DNA of 9,737 bases from JBKPIY01 sp046730475 (GTDB lineage Bacteria; Actinomycetota; Thermoleophilia; Solirubrobacterales; 70-9), in NCBI GenBank assembly GCA_046730475.1, contig JBKPIY010000091.1:1-9737 (forward strand), in the 5' to 3' direction. Position numbers and translations under genes: made by a program. Numbering within the stretch: the first letter of the stretch is position 1; each line of letters begins with the position of its first letter. Below the pieces are notes generated by a model. It was not told the origin of the DNA, ran no database searches, and was given only the letters and a program-made list of their open reading frames with translations. Below, piece after piece: positions 1 through 6,855 of the stretch.

Positions 1-29
1 TACCACGCCCATCCGCCCATCGACTGGAT

Positions 30-890
30 GTGGCAGGTACCTGTCATGCGGCGGTGTTCCTCGGCAACGACCGGTACGAGATCCGTGAGTTCGCGGTCCC
101 GGATCCACCGCCGGGTGGGGCGGTGTTGCGTGTCGAGGCCGTCGGTCTGTGCGGGAGCGACGTGGCGCAGTTCCACGGCGTCGAGACGTCGGCCACCGTC
201 CTCACCGCCGGGCTGGTCGGAAACCCGAACATCCAATACGGGATTCCGATGGTCAAGTACCTGACCCAGCTCTACCGGTTCGGCGGCCGCGGCATCTTCG
301 ATGCGGTCTCGGTGCATCCCTACGCGCGAACCCCGCGGCGGGCGCTGCGTACGGTCGAGAGCGCCCGGGCCGTGATGGACGAGCACGGGGATGCGCGCAA
401 GCCGATCTGGGTGACGGAGATCGGCTGGGCCACGAGCGGGACCCGGACGCCCCTCACGGTGGGCCGCAAGCTTCAAGCCAGCTACCTGAGACAAACGTTC
501 TCGACCCTGGCAACGCACCGCAAGCGGGACGACATCGGCGGTGTGATCTGGTTCAGCCTCAAAGACCAGAGCTCCCCTGTCTGGTTCTATCGAACCGGCC
601 TGTTCACTCGAGCAGGGAAGCCGAAGCCCTCCTGGAAGGCGTTCGTCAAGTTCACCGGCGGCTCGGCGAGCCGGGCCCCGCCACCGGCGTCGGCGAGCCG
701 AACGTCGGGGGGCATCTTCGATACCCTCCTCGGCCCGCTGTTGGTGTTGCTTGCGGCAGGGTTGGCGGCGATCGTGGTGAGGGTGATCCTGACCCGCCGC
801 CGAAGAGGCAGGGGCTCTCGCCGTCCTCCCGGAACCGGCGAGACAACGGGGTCAACGAGTGGCACCGGCGCGCGCCGGGAGCCTCGTTGA
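30..890 (+). CDS. Chimeric ORF: alcohol dehydrogenase N-terminus fused to C-terminal half of a glycoside hydrolase, with membrane anchor
   Basis: Residues 7-52 read as the start of a medium-chain zinc alcohol dehydrogenase: AAVFLG near the N-terminus, a proline-rich turn, then GLCGSD with the catalytic-zinc Cys41. From about residue 54 the protein switches to the glycoside hydrolase encoded just downstream. About 155 residues align without gaps at roughly 70% identity by hand count. The probable nucleophile Glu130 (WVTEIGW) is kept, but the region holding the acid/base NEP motif is absent, so hydrolase activity is unlikely. A Pro/Ser/Ala linker (211-227), one transmembrane segment (about 231-254) and a basic RRRRGRGSRR tail follow, suggesting the ancestor was secreted and membrane-anchored. 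This version has no signal peptide. The start is uncertain: the frame is open to the left edge, the first candidate is GTG at 30, and an ATG at 46 is one frame off. It may be a pseudogene, a recombination product or an assembly join. Confidence 0.6.
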   Translation: MAGTCHAAVFLGNDRYEIREFAVPDPPPGGAVLRVEAVGLCGSDVAQFHGVETSATVLTAGLVGNPNIQYGIPMVKYLTQLYRFGGRGIFDAVSVHPYARTPRRALRTVESARAVMDEHGDARKPIWVTEIGWATSGTRTPLTVGRKLQASYLRQTFSTLATHRKRDDIGGVIWFSLKDQSSPVWFYRTGLFTRAGKPKPSWKAFVKFTGGSASRAPPPASASRTSGGIFDTLLGPLLVLLAAGLAAIVVRVILTRRRRGRGSRRPPGTGETTGSTSGTGARREPR

Positions 891-923
891 AACCGGCCGG
901 GGCGCGGATTCAGGAGAAAGCCA

Positions 924-1994
924 ATGTCGAGAAGAATCCTCATCCCTTTGCTCCTGGCGGTGGCGCTCGCCACGGCCGCCGCTGATGCGACCGCGACTCC
1001 TCGCAGTTTCTTCGGCACGATCTCCTTCAGCGACCCGACCAAGGCCGAGTTCGACCGGATGGGCCGAGCCAGGGTGGGGACCTACAGAACGAACTTCGTC
1101 TGGTCGGCGGTCGAGCCGAGCGGACCGAACTCGTCCTTTCCCGACGACTGGTCGCGCTACGACTCCCTGATCGGCGACGCCGCCGCCAACGGCATCCGGG
1201 TCCTGCCCACGGTCTACGGCTCGCCCCAATGGGCGGCGAGCAAGACGACTTCACCGCCGGATCAGGCACACCGGGCCGACTTCTCCTCCTTCCTGCACGC
1301 GGCCGTACAGCGCTACGGGCCCGACGGTCAGTTCTGGACCGACCCCAGCTTGTATCAGACGCTCCATCCGGGCAAGAAGGCGGTTCCGATTCACATCTGG
1401 CAGATCTGGAATGAGCCGAACTCGCCGGCGTTCTGGTCACCGAAGCCGAGTCCCGCCGCCTATGCCGACCTGCTGCGGGCGGCGAACGCGGGCATTCACA
1501 GCGCCGATCGCTCCGCAATCGTCCTCACCGCTGGACTGGTCGGCAACCCCAACATCAGGAACGGGATTCGGATGGTCAAGTACCTCGGCAAGCTCTACGA
1601 GATCGGCGGCCGCAAGCTGTTCGATGCCGTGTCGGTACATCCGTACACGCGCACGCCGCGCAAGGCGCTGGGGACGCTCGAGGACGCCCGCCGGGTGATG
1701 AACGAGCACAAGGACAAGCGCGCGAAGCTGTGGATCACCGAGGTCGGCTGGGCGACCAGCGGCACGCGCACCTCGCTCACCGTCGGGAGGAAGCGCCAGG
1801 CCCGGTACCTCCGCCAGATGTTCACCCTGGCGGCGAGGAGCCGCAAGCGTGATCACATCGGGGGCGTGGTCTGGTTCAGCTTCAAGGACCAGCAGAACCC
1901 GCTCTGGTTCTACCGCACCGGGATGTTCAGGGTCGACGGCAAGGCGAAGCCCTCCTGGAAGGCGTTCGTCAGGCTGACCGGCGGAAGGCCCTAG
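924..1994 (+). CDS. Secreted glycoside hydrolase, cellulase/GH39-like (clan GH-A fold)
   Basis: A 356-residue protein predicted to cleave a polysaccharide or glycoside outside the cell; the substrate cannot be read from sequence. The N-terminus is a clear signal peptide: basic MSRR, a hydrophobic stretch rich in Leu/Ala, then a likely cut near residue 25 (after ADATA). The catalytic pair of a retaining clan-A hydrolase is visible: WQIWNEPN with acid/base Glu164, and WITEVGWATSG with nucleophile Glu273. DAVSVHPY and a late VWFSFKD strand fit the same TIM-barrel family. AGGAG at 912-916 lies 7 bases before the ATG and supports the start. It is 33 bases downstream of its truncated paralog and lacks that paralog's C-terminal membrane anchor. 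The last 26 bases overlap the 3' end of the convergent sulfur-carrier gene. The exact GH family number is not certain. Confidence 0.8.
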   Translation: MSRRILIPLLLAVALATAAADATATPRSFFGTISFSDPTKAEFDRMGRARVGTYRTNFVWSAVEPSGPNSSFPDDWSRYDSLIGDAAANGIRVLPTVYGSPQWAASKTTSPPDQAHRADFSSFLHAAVQRYGPDGQFWTDPSLYQTLHPGKKAVPIHIWQIWNEPNSPAFWSPKPSPAAYADLLRAANAGIHSADRSAIVLTAGLVGNPNIRNGIRMVKYLGKLYEIGGRKLFDAVSVHPYTRTPRKALGTLEDARRVMNEHKDKRAKLWITEVGWATSGTRTSLTVGRKRQARYLRQMFTLAARSRKRDHIGGVVWFSFKDQQNPLWFYRTGMFRVDGKAKPSWKAFVRLTGGRP

Positions 1995-2271
1995 CGCCCA
2001 GGCCGCCGGCCATCGCCGGCAGGATCACGACCGTGTCGGCGTCCGAGGCGCGGGTCTCGAGGCCGTCGAGCACCCGCACGTCCTCGTCGTTGAGGTAGAC
2101 GTTGACATAGCGGTTGAGCTCCCCCTCGGGGGAGAAGAGCTGATCCCGGGTGGCCGGATGGCGTTCGGCGAGAGCGCGGAGCGCGTCGCCGACGGTGGCC
2201 GCGTCGACTGAGACCTCAGCCTCGCCGTCGGTCTGCGGGCGCAACACCGGCGGGACCTTGATCGTCGGCAT
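1969..2271 (-). CDS. cysO: CysO/MoaD/ThiS-family sulfur-carrier protein with C-terminal extension
   Basis: A 100-residue ubiquitin-fold sulfur carrier. Proteins of this type are adenylated by an E1-like enzyme and converted to a C-terminal thiocarboxylate that donates sulfide, to cysteine synthesis for CysO or to molybdopterin for MoaD. The best match from memory is Mycobacterium tuberculosis CysO: IPTILRP-like start (here VPPVLRP), a central RYVNVYLNDEDVR, and an ILPAMAGG end. The diglycine is at residues 89-90. Unlike CysO, it is not terminal: ten residues, LGARAFRRSA, follow, so the tail would have to be removed before activation, or the frame is wrong at the end. The gene lies 34 bases after the E1 gene in the same direction. 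No good Shine-Dalgarno is visible before the ATG, so translation may be coupled. No cysM or Mec-type JAMM peptidase gene is in the window. A MoaD assignment remains possible. Confidence 0.82.
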   Translation of the reverse strand: MPTIKVPPVLRPQTDGEAEVSVDAATVGDALRALAERHPATRDQLFSPEGELNRYVNVYLNDEDVRVLDGLETRASDADTVVILPAMAGGLGARAFRRSA

Positions 2272-2305
2272 GGCCGGGAAAGCTAGCGGGTGATCGCGCC
2301 CCGGG

Positions 2306-3490
2306 TTAGCCGGCGCAGAACGCCTCGTAATCCGGGAACTTCCCCATCTCGGACTCGGGGATCACCTCGGCGTTCGGACCGCAGATTGGGCAGTCGGGAT
2401 CGCGTCGGACCTTGAGCTCGGTGAAGCGGGTCCCGAGCGAGTCGTAGAGCAGCAGCCGTCCGATCAGGGGCTCGCCGATCCCGGCCGCCAGCTTGATCAC
2501 CTCGTTCGCCTGCAGCAGGCCCATCACCCCGGCCATCACCCCGAGCACCCCGGCGGCGCCGCAGCTCGGGGCCAGCTCGGCCGGCGGCGGCGTCGGGTAG
2601 AGGCACCGGTAGCAGGGACCCTCGAAGGGGACGAAGGTCGAGATCTGGCCGTCGAAGGCGAGGATCGAAGCGGAGACGACCGGCTTTCGCAGCCGCACCG
2701 AGGCGTCGTTCAGCAAGTAGCGGGTCGGGAAGTTGTCCGCCCCGTCGACGATCACGTCGTAATCCCGGATGATCTCGATGACGTTGGAGGCGTCGAGCCG
2801 GGTGCGATGCTCGACCACCTTGACGTCGGGGTTGAGCGCCTCGATCGTCTTCCGCGCCGATTCCGTCTTCGGCTGACCCACCCGCTCGGTGTTGTGGATC
2901 ACCTGGCGCTGGAGGTTCGACTCGTCGACCTCGTCGTCGTCCACCAGCCCGAGGGTGCCGATTCCGGCGGCGGCCAGGTAGAGCGCCGCGGGCGCGCCGA
3001 GGCCGCCGGCGCCGACCAGCAGCACCTTCGCGTTCAGCATCTTCACCTGTCCCTCCACCCCGATCTCGGGCAGCAGGGTGTGGCGGGAGTAGCGCATCCG
3101 CTGCTTGGCGGTGATCCCCTCGGCCTCGGCGACCGGAAGCCCCTTCTCCTGCCAGAGGACGATCCCGCCGTCGACGTTGGCGACGTTCTCGTAGCCGAGC
3201 TGCTCCTGGAGGAGGTAGGCGGCGCGGGCGGAGCGGTTGCCGGTGCGGCAATAGAGGATCACACGCTGGGCGGGGTCGGGCGCAACCTCGTCGATCCGCT
3301 CGGCGACCTCGGCCGGCGGGACCAGCACCCCGCCGTCGAGGTGCGCTTCGGCGTACTCGTAGGGCTCCCGGGTGTCGACGAGGACGATGTCCTTTTTCGA
3401 GCTCAGCTCCTCGAGGGCCTGCTCGGGGGTGAGCTGCTCGATCCGCTGCTGGATCTCCTCCAGCGAAAGTGGCTTTGCCCCGGCTTCCAT
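2306..3490 (-). CDS. moeZ: Rhodanese-ThiF/MoeB fusion: E1-like sulfur-carrier adenylyltransferase (MoeZ-like)
   Basis: A 394-residue cytoplasmic enzyme expected to adenylate the C-terminus of a MoaD/CysO-type carrier and supply its sulfur. An N-terminal rhodanese domain (about 20-120) has the loop CRTGNR with persulfide Cys81. The E1 domain (about 125-370) shows the nucleotide loop GAGGLG (160-165), NLQRQV with the conserved Arg195, DGADNF (249-254), zinc cysteine pairs Cys293/Cys296 and Cys367/Cys370, and Cys310 at the place of the MoeB-type conserved cysteine. The end DYEAFC is typical of MoeB/MoeZ. In the mycobacterial MoeZ I know, the rhodanese domain follows the E1 domain, so the order is reversed here. 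The ATG overlaps the upstream stop as TGATG, and AAGGAG at 3506-3501 lies 10 bases before it, indicating translational coupling. Its likely substrate is the carrier encoded next. Confidence 0.9.
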   Translation of the reverse strand: MEAGAKPLSLEEIQQRIEQLTPEQALEELSSKKDIVLVDTREPYEYAEAHLDGGVLVPPAEVAERIDEVAPDPAQRVILYCRTGNRSARAAYLLQEQLGYENVANVDGGIVLWQEKGLPVAEAEGITAKQRMRYSRHTLLPEIGVEGQVKMLNAKVLLVGAGGLGAPAALYLAAAGIGTLGLVDDDEVDESNLQRQVIHNTERVGQPKTESARKTIEALNPDVKVVEHRTRLDASNVIEIIRDYDVIVDGADNFPTRYLLNDASVRLRKPVVSASILAFDGQISTFVPFEGPCYRCLYPTPPPAELAPSCGAAGVLGVMAGVMGLLQANEVIKLAAGIGEPLIGRLLLYDSLGTRFTELKVRRDPDCPICGPNAEVIPESEMGKFPDYEAFCAG

Positions 3491-3966
3491 CAGGTCTTGT
3501 CTCCTTCGTCTTCCCCGCCGACCGAGACCTCACTCTCCTCGTCGTCGAGGACGAGCTCGCCCTCGATCGGATAGCCGAGATCCGACCAGAGCTTCGCACC
3601 GCCGATCACCGAAGCGACGGCGGCGAAGCCGTGCTCGTTGCGGAGCGCGTCGGCGGTCCGCGCCGAGCGGTTGCCCTCGCCGCAGTAGAGGATCACGCGG
3701 CCGTCGCGGGTCGCCCCGGCCTCCTCCATGGCCTCGGCGTAGGCCGGGTCGTGGGCGTCGCGCCCGCTCTCGCCGGAGGACACGTTCACGGCGCCCGCCA
3801 GATGCCCCACCCCGTAGCGCTCCGGATTGCGGACATCGACCACCAGGGCACCGCCCGACTCGATCTCCTCGCGGGCGGCCGGCGGCAGCAGCTCCTCGAT
3901 CCGGCTCTTGACCAGCTCGAGGGGCGGCGGCACGCTCTTCCTCGGCATCTCGACCATCGCACCCAT
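3490..3966 (-). CDS. Single-domain rhodanese-like sulfurtransferase
   Basis: A single rhodanese domain of about 158 residues that probably carries sulfur as a persulfide and hands it to a partner. The active loop is CGEGNR with Cys95, preceded by VILY and followed by SARTADAL, and VVDVRNPERY marks the usual early motif. The last 20 residues are strongly acidic and low in complexity. The N-terminal helix (LELVKSRIEELL) resembles that of the next gene, suggesting both arose from a related unit. Three in-frame ATGs lie at 3966, 3957 and 3948. I chose 3966 because a short GGGA precedes it and because conservation-like sequence begins here; the open frame upstream to 4161 runs through the promoter region and a hairpin, so it is not coding. 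It is the first gene of the operon and its stop overlaps the next start. Confidence 0.82.
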   Translation of the reverse strand: MGAMVEMPRKSVPPPLELVKSRIEELLPPAAREEIESGGALVVDVRNPERYGVGHLAGAVNVSSGESGRDAHDPAYAEAMEEAGATRDGRVILYCGEGNRSARTADALRNEHGFAAVASVIGGAKLWSDLGYPIEGELVLDDEESEVSVGGEDEGDKT

Positions 3967-3972
3967 ATTCCC

Positions 3973-4009
3973 AAATCCTGATCGGATTTCTAATACTTCA
4001 AGAAGTATA
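3973..4009 (-). promoter_or_regulatory. Probable promoter and operator of the rhodanese-moeZ-cysO operon
   Basis: On the minus strand a TATACT -10-like hexamer lies at 4009-4004, about 40 bases before the rhodanese start. It has no recognisable -35 element, as expected of a promoter that needs an activator or a special sigma factor. Two perfect inverted repeats sit here: ATACTTC-AA-GAAGTAT at 3993-4008, overlapping the -10 and probable start site, and AAATCC-TGATC-GGATTT at 3973-3989 in the leader. The ATACTT arm matches the outer part of the IscR-type Rrf2 half-site. The symmetry is seen directly; regulator identity is inferred. Confidence 0.5.
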
Positions 4010-4019
4010 GCCCGGCGAC

Positions 4020-4045
4020 AGCCCGGCGCGGGCGCTCGCCGGGCT
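4020..4045 (-). terminator. GC-rich hairpin downstream of htpX
   Basis: AGCCCGGCG at 4020-4028 and CGCCGGGCT at 4037-4045 form a perfect 9-bp stem with an 8-base loop, 27 bases past the htpX stop. A further partial copy (AGCCCGGCG-like) lies at 4009-4017. There is no U-tract after the stem on the minus strand, so it would be a hairpin-only terminator, which is common in high-GC Actinobacteria. It separates htpX from the rhodanese operon, which begins just beyond. Confidence 0.5.
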
Positions 4046-4072
4046 GCCGCCAGGGCTGGGGAACTGGGGAAG

Positions 4073-4933
4073 CTAGGCGATCGTCGGCCGCATCTGGCGC
4101 AGCCGGCGCACCCGCTCCTCGATCGGAGGATGGGTCGAGAACAGCGCCTGGACGCCGCCACCGTGGAACGGCTTGACGATGTACAGGGGCTCGGAGGCCT
4201 GGTTCACCTGCATCGGAATCGCTTGGGCCCCCTGCTCGAGGCGGAGGAGCGCGCTCGCGAGCGACTCGGGGTTGCCGCAGATCTCGGCGCCGGTGGCGTC
4301 GGCCGAGTACTCGCGCTGGCGCGAGATCGCCAGCTGGATGATGCTGGCTGCGATCGGGGCGAGGAGGAACATCGCCAGCGCCGCGATCGCGCCGAGCGGC
4401 GAGTCGTCTTCGCCGCCGAACCAGAGGAGCATGTAGGCGATCCAGGTGATCGCCCCGGCGATCGTCGCCACCACCGACTGGAGCAGGATGTCGCGGTTGC
4501 GGACGTGGCCGAGCTCATGCGCGAGGACGCCGCGCAGCTCGTCCTCGCTGAGGAGCTTCCGGATCCCCGCCGTCACCGCCACCGCCGCGTGCTGCGGGCT
4601 GCGGCCGGTCGCGAACGCGTTCGGCTGCTCCTGCGGGATCACGTAGAGCTTCGGCATCGGCAGCCCCGCCCGGGTGGTGAGGTCGCGGACCATCTGGTAG
4701 AGCCGCGGGTCCTCCTGCTCGGAGAGCGGCTTCGCCCGCGCCATCCCGAGCGCGATCCTGTCGCTGAACCACCATGCCCCCATGTTGATGACGGCGCCGA
4801 TGATCAGGAAGAAGAAGGCCGTCTGAACGCCGCCGATCAGGTAACCGATCGCGACGAGCAGTCCGGTGAGGGTCGCGAGCAGGATCGTGGTCCGCATCGC
4901 TGCTGCAACGTTGGATCTCCGTGTAGTGGTCAT
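4073..4933 (-). CDS. htpX: HtpX-type membrane zinc metalloprotease (peptidase M48B)
   Basis: A 286-residue integral membrane protease that degrades misfolded membrane proteins with its active site on the cytoplasmic side. The zinc motif HELGH is at 139-143 (His139, Glu140, His143), and the third ligand is Glu208 in REYSADATGA. Two hydrophobic segments lie near the N-terminus (about 14-35 and 37-55) and two more in the middle (about 150-172 and 182-203), the usual HtpX arrangement. PNAFATG (104-110) and the end STHPPIEERVRRL are family signatures. Length is normal. The start is supported by AGGAGG (4942-4937) directly upstream; a later Met13 would also fit some homologs but lacks a ribosome site. 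It is divergent from the MarR-family gene with a shared 115-bp repeat-rich gap, which suggests stress-responsive control. Confidence 0.93.
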   Translation of the reverse strand: MTTTRRSNVAAAMRTTILLATLTGLLVAIGYLIGGVQTAFFFLIIGAVINMGAWWFSDRIALGMARAKPLSEQEDPRLYQMVRDLTTRAGLPMPKLYVIPQEQPNAFATGRSPQHAAVAVTAGIRKLLSEDELRGVLAHELGHVRNRDILLQSVVATIAGAITWIAYMLLWFGGEDDSPLGAIAALAMFLLAPIAASIIQLAISRQREYSADATGAEICGNPESLASALLRLEQGAQAIPMQVNQASEPLYIVKPFHGGGVQALFSTHPPIEERVRRLRQMRPTIA

Positions 4934-4956
4934 GATCCTCCTGTCGAATAAGACTG

Positions 4957-5021
4957 AGTCCCAGTATAGGGACCTCTCTCAAGCGCTCATAAGGAGCCAG
5001 TCCCAATACTTGACGGTATTG
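4957..5021. promoter_or_regulatory. Divergent htpX/marR control region with inverted and direct repeats
   Basis: Two perfect inverted repeats are present: GTCCC-AGTATA-GGGAC at 4958-4973 and CAATAC-TTGACG-GTATTG at 5004-5021. The decamers AGTCCCAGTA (4957-4966) and AGTCCCAATA (4999-5008) are direct repeats spaced 42 bp, about four helical turns. The first inverted repeat covers a minus-strand TATACT (4968-4963), a likely -10 for htpX, though its -35 is poor. The second has the marR -35 exactly in its centre. Such an arrangement is typical of a repressor controlling both its own gene and a neighbour. Candidates for the bound protein are the MarR protein itself or the Rrf2 regulator. Confidence 0.55.
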
Positions 5022-5038
5022 AAATGTGACTGTATGCT
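5010..5038 (+). promoter_or_regulatory. Sigma-70-type promoter of marR, probably giving a leaderless mRNA
   Basis: TTGACG at 5010-5015 and TATGCT at 5033-5038 are separated by exactly 17 bases. A transcript starting 6-9 bases after the -10 would begin at about 5045-5048, right at the ATG at 5049. No Shine-Dalgarno sequence is present before the ATG, which agrees with a leaderless message, a common arrangement in Actinobacteria. Confidence 0.6.
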
Positions 5039-5048
5039 TCCGTTATAA

Positions 5049-5531
5049 ATGACCACGACCAAGCGGCGGCGCGAGAGACAGGAGTGGAACCCCGACCTCG
5101 GGGTGCTCGCCGCCCAGCTCCACAGCTCCGTCCAGGATGAGCTCTTCGCCCGTCTCGCCGACCAGGGCCACGGCCGGCTGCGGCCCAGGCACGGCGCCGT
5201 CCTCGCCTACCTCGATGAGGACGGGATCCGCGCCACCGAGCTGGCGCGGCTGTCGGGGAAGCACAAGCAGATCGTCGGGCGCCTGGTGGACGAGCTCGAG
5301 GCGCTCGGGTACGTGGAGCGCCGGCCCGACCCGGTCGACCGCCGGGCGAAGCTGGTGGTGCCGACCGAGCGCGGCCTCGACCAGATGAGGCTCGGCGACG
5401 AGATCGTGGCGGAGATCGAGGCCCGCCACTCCGGCGCGGCGGGCGCCAGGACGTATGCCGAGTTCCGCAACGTCCTCCGAGGGGTGGTGGCACGGGCGAG
5501 GGAGCGCGCGCCCTCGACGGGCGGCGCATGA
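5049..5531 (+). CDS. MarR-family winged-helix transcriptional regulator
   Basis: A 160-residue DNA-binding protein of the MarR family, which usually acts as a dimeric repressor released by small ligands or oxidation. The helix-turn-helix is visible at about residues 56-85 (IRATELARLSGKHKQIVGRL), followed by the wing with the family's diagnostic Arg-rich stretch YVERRPDPVDRRAKL and VVPTERG. No cysteine is present, so it is not a thiol-based redox sensor. The start is fixed by a good promoter that places the transcript start at the ATG. It is divergent from htpX and lies 43 bases before the Rrf2 gene. Its likely target is the repeat-rich gap upstream; the ligand is unknown. Confidence 0.88.
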   Translation: MTTTKRRRERQEWNPDLGVLAAQLHSSVQDELFARLADQGHGRLRPRHGAVLAYLDEDGIRATELARLSGKHKQIVGRLVDELEALGYVERRPDPVDRRAKLVVPTERGLDQMRLGDEIVAEIEARHSGAAGARTYAEFRNVLRGVVARARERAPSTGGA

Positions 5532-5543
5532 GCACCGCTGCGC

Positions 5544-5568
5544 TTATCCGACTACTCCGGTAGGATTT
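5544..5568 (+). promoter_or_regulatory. IscR type-I-like operator before the Rrf2 gene
   Basis: The half-site TTATCCGACTA at 5544-5554 matches 9 of 11 positions of the IscR type I half-site as I recall it (ATASYYGACTR). The right half is weaker. The core is an imperfect inverted repeat, ATCCGAC (5546-5552) and GTAGGAT (5560-5566), with one mismatch. TAGGAT at 5561-5566 could be a -10, with no clear -35; AGGA at 5562-5565 could alternatively serve as a ribosome site for the ATG at 5575. This fits autoregulation of an Rrf2 protein that then controls the suf genes behind it. Confidence 0.5.
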
Positions 5569-5574
5569 AACTCG

Positions 5575-6045
5575 ATGCTGTTCTCAACCCGAGCCGAGTA
5601 CGGAGTGCGCCTGATGGTCGAGCTCGGCCGACAGGCCCGCGACGAGACCCCGGTCCCCCTGGCGTCGATCGCCGAGTCCGAGCGGCTGCCACTCTCTTAC
5701 CTCGAGCACCTGGTTGCGAAGCTTCGGAATGCGGGGCTGGTGGAGAGCCAGCGAGGTGCCCACGGCGGGTACCGTCTCGCCCGCCCCCCTGGTCAGATCC
5801 AGATGCTCGAGGTGGTCGAGGCGCTCGAGGGCCATATCCTGCCGATGGAGTGCTTCCAGCCCACTCCCGAGGGCAAGGTCTCCTGCTCGCACGAGGCCGA
5901 CGGCGACCGCGCCTGCGCGACCAAGCTGCTGTGGACCAGGGTCCAGGGCGGGGTGAACAGGGCCCTCGCCGGGACCACGGTCGCCGACCTGGTCGAGTTC
6001 GCCGAGCAGCACGACCGCCGGCCGGCCGTCGCGGCGACGGCCTAG
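5575..6045 (+). CDS. Rrf2-family transcriptional regulator of Fe-S cluster genes (IscR/SufR-like)
   Basis: A 156-residue Rrf2 protein beginning MLFSTRAEYGVRLMVEL, the classic family start, which fixes the ATG at 5575 even though the frame is open further upstream. The winged helix includes SYLEHLVAKLRNAGLVESQRG and HGGYRLARP. Three cysteines, Cys93, Cys104 and Cys114, sit in the region where IscR-like members bind a [2Fe-2S] cluster, so it probably senses cluster supply or oxidative/nitrosative stress. The spacing between the cysteines (10 and 9 residues) is wider at the second step than in IscR from memory, so ligation is plausible rather than proven. It lies 36 bases before sufC in the same direction, and an IscR-like site precedes it. 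An NsrR-type role cannot be excluded. Confidence 0.9.
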   Translation: MLFSTRAEYGVRLMVELGRQARDETPVPLASIAESERLPLSYLEHLVAKLRNAGLVESQRGAHGGYRLARPPGQIQMLEVVEALEGHILPMECFQPTPEGKVSCSHEADGDRACATKLLWTRVQGGVNRALAGTTVADLVEFAEQHDRRPAVAATA

Positions 6046-6081
6046 CCAACCGACAACTTCAACTTCGACAACGAGGAGCAA

Positions 6082-6855
<774 letters not shown>

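Noticed and set aside
2283..3599. 438-codon minus-strand open frame overlapping the E1 gene
   Set aside because: Arg/Gly/Ala-rich shadow of the MoeZ-like gene in another frame; the overlapped frame has intact E1 and rhodanese motifs.
3967..4161. Longer N-terminus for the rhodanese (start at 4161)
   Set aside because: It would pass through the 4020-4045 hairpin, the palindromic promoter and the htpX 3' end; the family domain needs none of it.
3827..4951. 374-codon plus-strand open frame opposite htpX and the rhodanese
   Set aside because: Runs through the hairpin and promoter region and is rich in Arg, Asp and Glu as expected of an antisense frame; htpX on the other strand is certain.
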